Shown here: positions 63,125 through 64,000 of the stretch, one piece after another
How the letters are laid out: each line of letters begins with the position of its first letter
Position numbering within the stretch: the first letter of the stretch is position 1
From: Erinaceus europaeus
Lineage: Eukaryota; Chordata; Mammalia; Eulipotyphla; Erinaceidae
NCBI RefSeq assembly: GCF_950295315.1
Contig: NC_080164.1
Location: 55,523,451-55,587,450, forward strand
Length of the DNA stretch: 64,000 nucleotides
Direction: 5' to 3'
Notes under the pieces: model-generated
Database searches by the model: none
Seen by the model: the letters and a program-made list of their open reading frames with translations, nothing else
What the model was told of the DNA's origin: nothing
Translations under genes and position numbers: made by a program

Positions 63125-63856
63125 CTAAAAGTTCTTAGTAAGATCTAATCCATAGAAAGATAGATGTGTTTGGATTACAGAGCCACAGAATTCAAATCTT
63201 GGTTTATTAATAAAATCTGACTAGCATTATACTGTTTCTTCTGCATGATCATATTTAACACAACATACCTTATGAGGTAGGTAGGCTTGGTATTATCTGT
63301 ATTTAATATCTGAAGAGACAGGTGCACAGAAAGTGTGATGTGCTAATAAATAAGTAACAATTAAGTGGTAGAAATACCTGAACCTAGATGTTCTAAAAAA
63401 TTCTCTAGTCTCTTATTTCTTCATGCTACCTTCCAACACACAGTAATTTATTTAATCCCTTAGTAAATAAGTTTTGGTACTACCCAGCTTGGATCATCAA
63501 TTCCAAGTTGCTATTAAGATGGGAAGAAAGTTTTTTTTTTTTTAAGGATAAGGTTAAAAATCAGTGATCCAGTTGTTTCTGTTCACTAAGGTTTTGAGTA
63601 TGGGAGTACAATTCCGATTTAAATGGCTATTAAAGTAGTAGGTTCTAATAACAGAACTCTGAAGAATGGTTTTTAGGATCAGCTAGATTGTCAAGGGGTA
63701 TGAAGGAAACTTCTGGGGTGCTGGAAATAACTGTTTATATTATATAAAAAATTCATCAAGCTGTAAATTTGAAATTGGTCTACATTATGTACTTAGCTGG
63801 TGTTAGTCCTCAAAATATTCTAAGATGAGTTCTGTTTCATTCATCTCTACCGTTTA
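63125..63856. other. Intergenic, only an old MIR
   Basis: MIR at 63265-63395; otherwise nothing recognised. Confidence 0.45.
63265..63395 (-). mobile_element. MIR, antisense
   Basis: CTTATGAGGTAGGTAGGCTT, then GGTATTATCTGTATTTAATA and GAAGAGACAGGTGCACAGAA are antisense MIR core. Confidence 0.55.
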
Positions 63857-64000
63857 TTTTTTTAAATTTTTTTATTAATATTTATTCCCTTTTGTTGCCC
63901 TTGTTCTATTGTTGAAGTTATTATTGTGGTTGTTACTGATGTCACTGTTGGACAGGGCAGAGAGAAATGGAGAGAGGAGGAGAAGACAGAGACGGGGAAG
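63857..64000 (-). mobile_element. SINE, A family, minus strand, cut by the window end
   Basis: ATTCCCTTTTGTTGCCCTTG, GGACAGGGCAGAGAGAAATG; the tRNA-like head would lie past 64000. Confidence 0.92.

Noticed and set aside
1..64000. Endogenous retrovirus or other viral sequence
   Set aside because: No LTR pair, primer-binding site or gag/pol/env-like frame was recognised anywhere in the window.

Overview
This is mammalian nuclear DNA: AT-rich, intron-dominated, with canonical GT-AG exons of one large gene and very dense interspersed repeats. The dominant repeats are tRNA-derived SINEs whose A family (leader GGGAGTCGGGC, internal B-box-like GGTTCGAGCCC, tail AGGGCAACAAAAGGGA) I associate with hedgehogs. 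I infer an Erinaceus-like hedgehog. That rests on recognising the SINEs, not on a database search.

The only host gene I can support is PUS10, the tRNA pseudouridine synthase Pus10, on the + strand. Seventeen coding exons run from the ATG at 3218 to the TAG at 57362-57364. They total 1602 nt and join in phase to encode 533 residues with no frameshift or internal stop. The N-terminal THUMP-containing half carries the zinc-ligand cysteine pairs at residues 21/24 and 112/115. The C-terminal catalytic half carries the GREDVDVRTLG motif with the predicted catalytic Asp347, and the TQAGTYIKEF and GDFGRTKPN segments. The promoter and non-coding first exon lie upstream of the window or are not recognisable.

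Layout: 1-3216 is the end of a 5' intron, with a decayed mariner and an inverted SINE pair just before the first coding exon. 3344-25394 holds two coding exons and long introns packed with SINEs. It includes a fresh RTE-like retrotransposon end (8464-8743) inserted in a SINE. 25395-57364 holds the other 14 exons, a + strand L1 3' end (46180-47690) riddled with SINEs, an L1-like internal fragment (about 41040-42150), and long CA, TG and purine tracts. From 57365 onward come the PUS10 3' UTR, a minus-strand L1 3' end (59596-60330) and a repeat-poor stretch. That stretch may be the 3' UTR of a convergent neighbour; REL would fit remembered human synteny, but this is unproven.

Functionally the window is one enzyme gene in a repeat landscape. 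The points most worth a second look are the RTE-like insertion with its intact reading frame and 12-bp target duplication, target sites hit twice by SINEs, SINE pairs inverted around small PUS10 exons, and a 17-bp perfect hairpin just downstream of exon 10.
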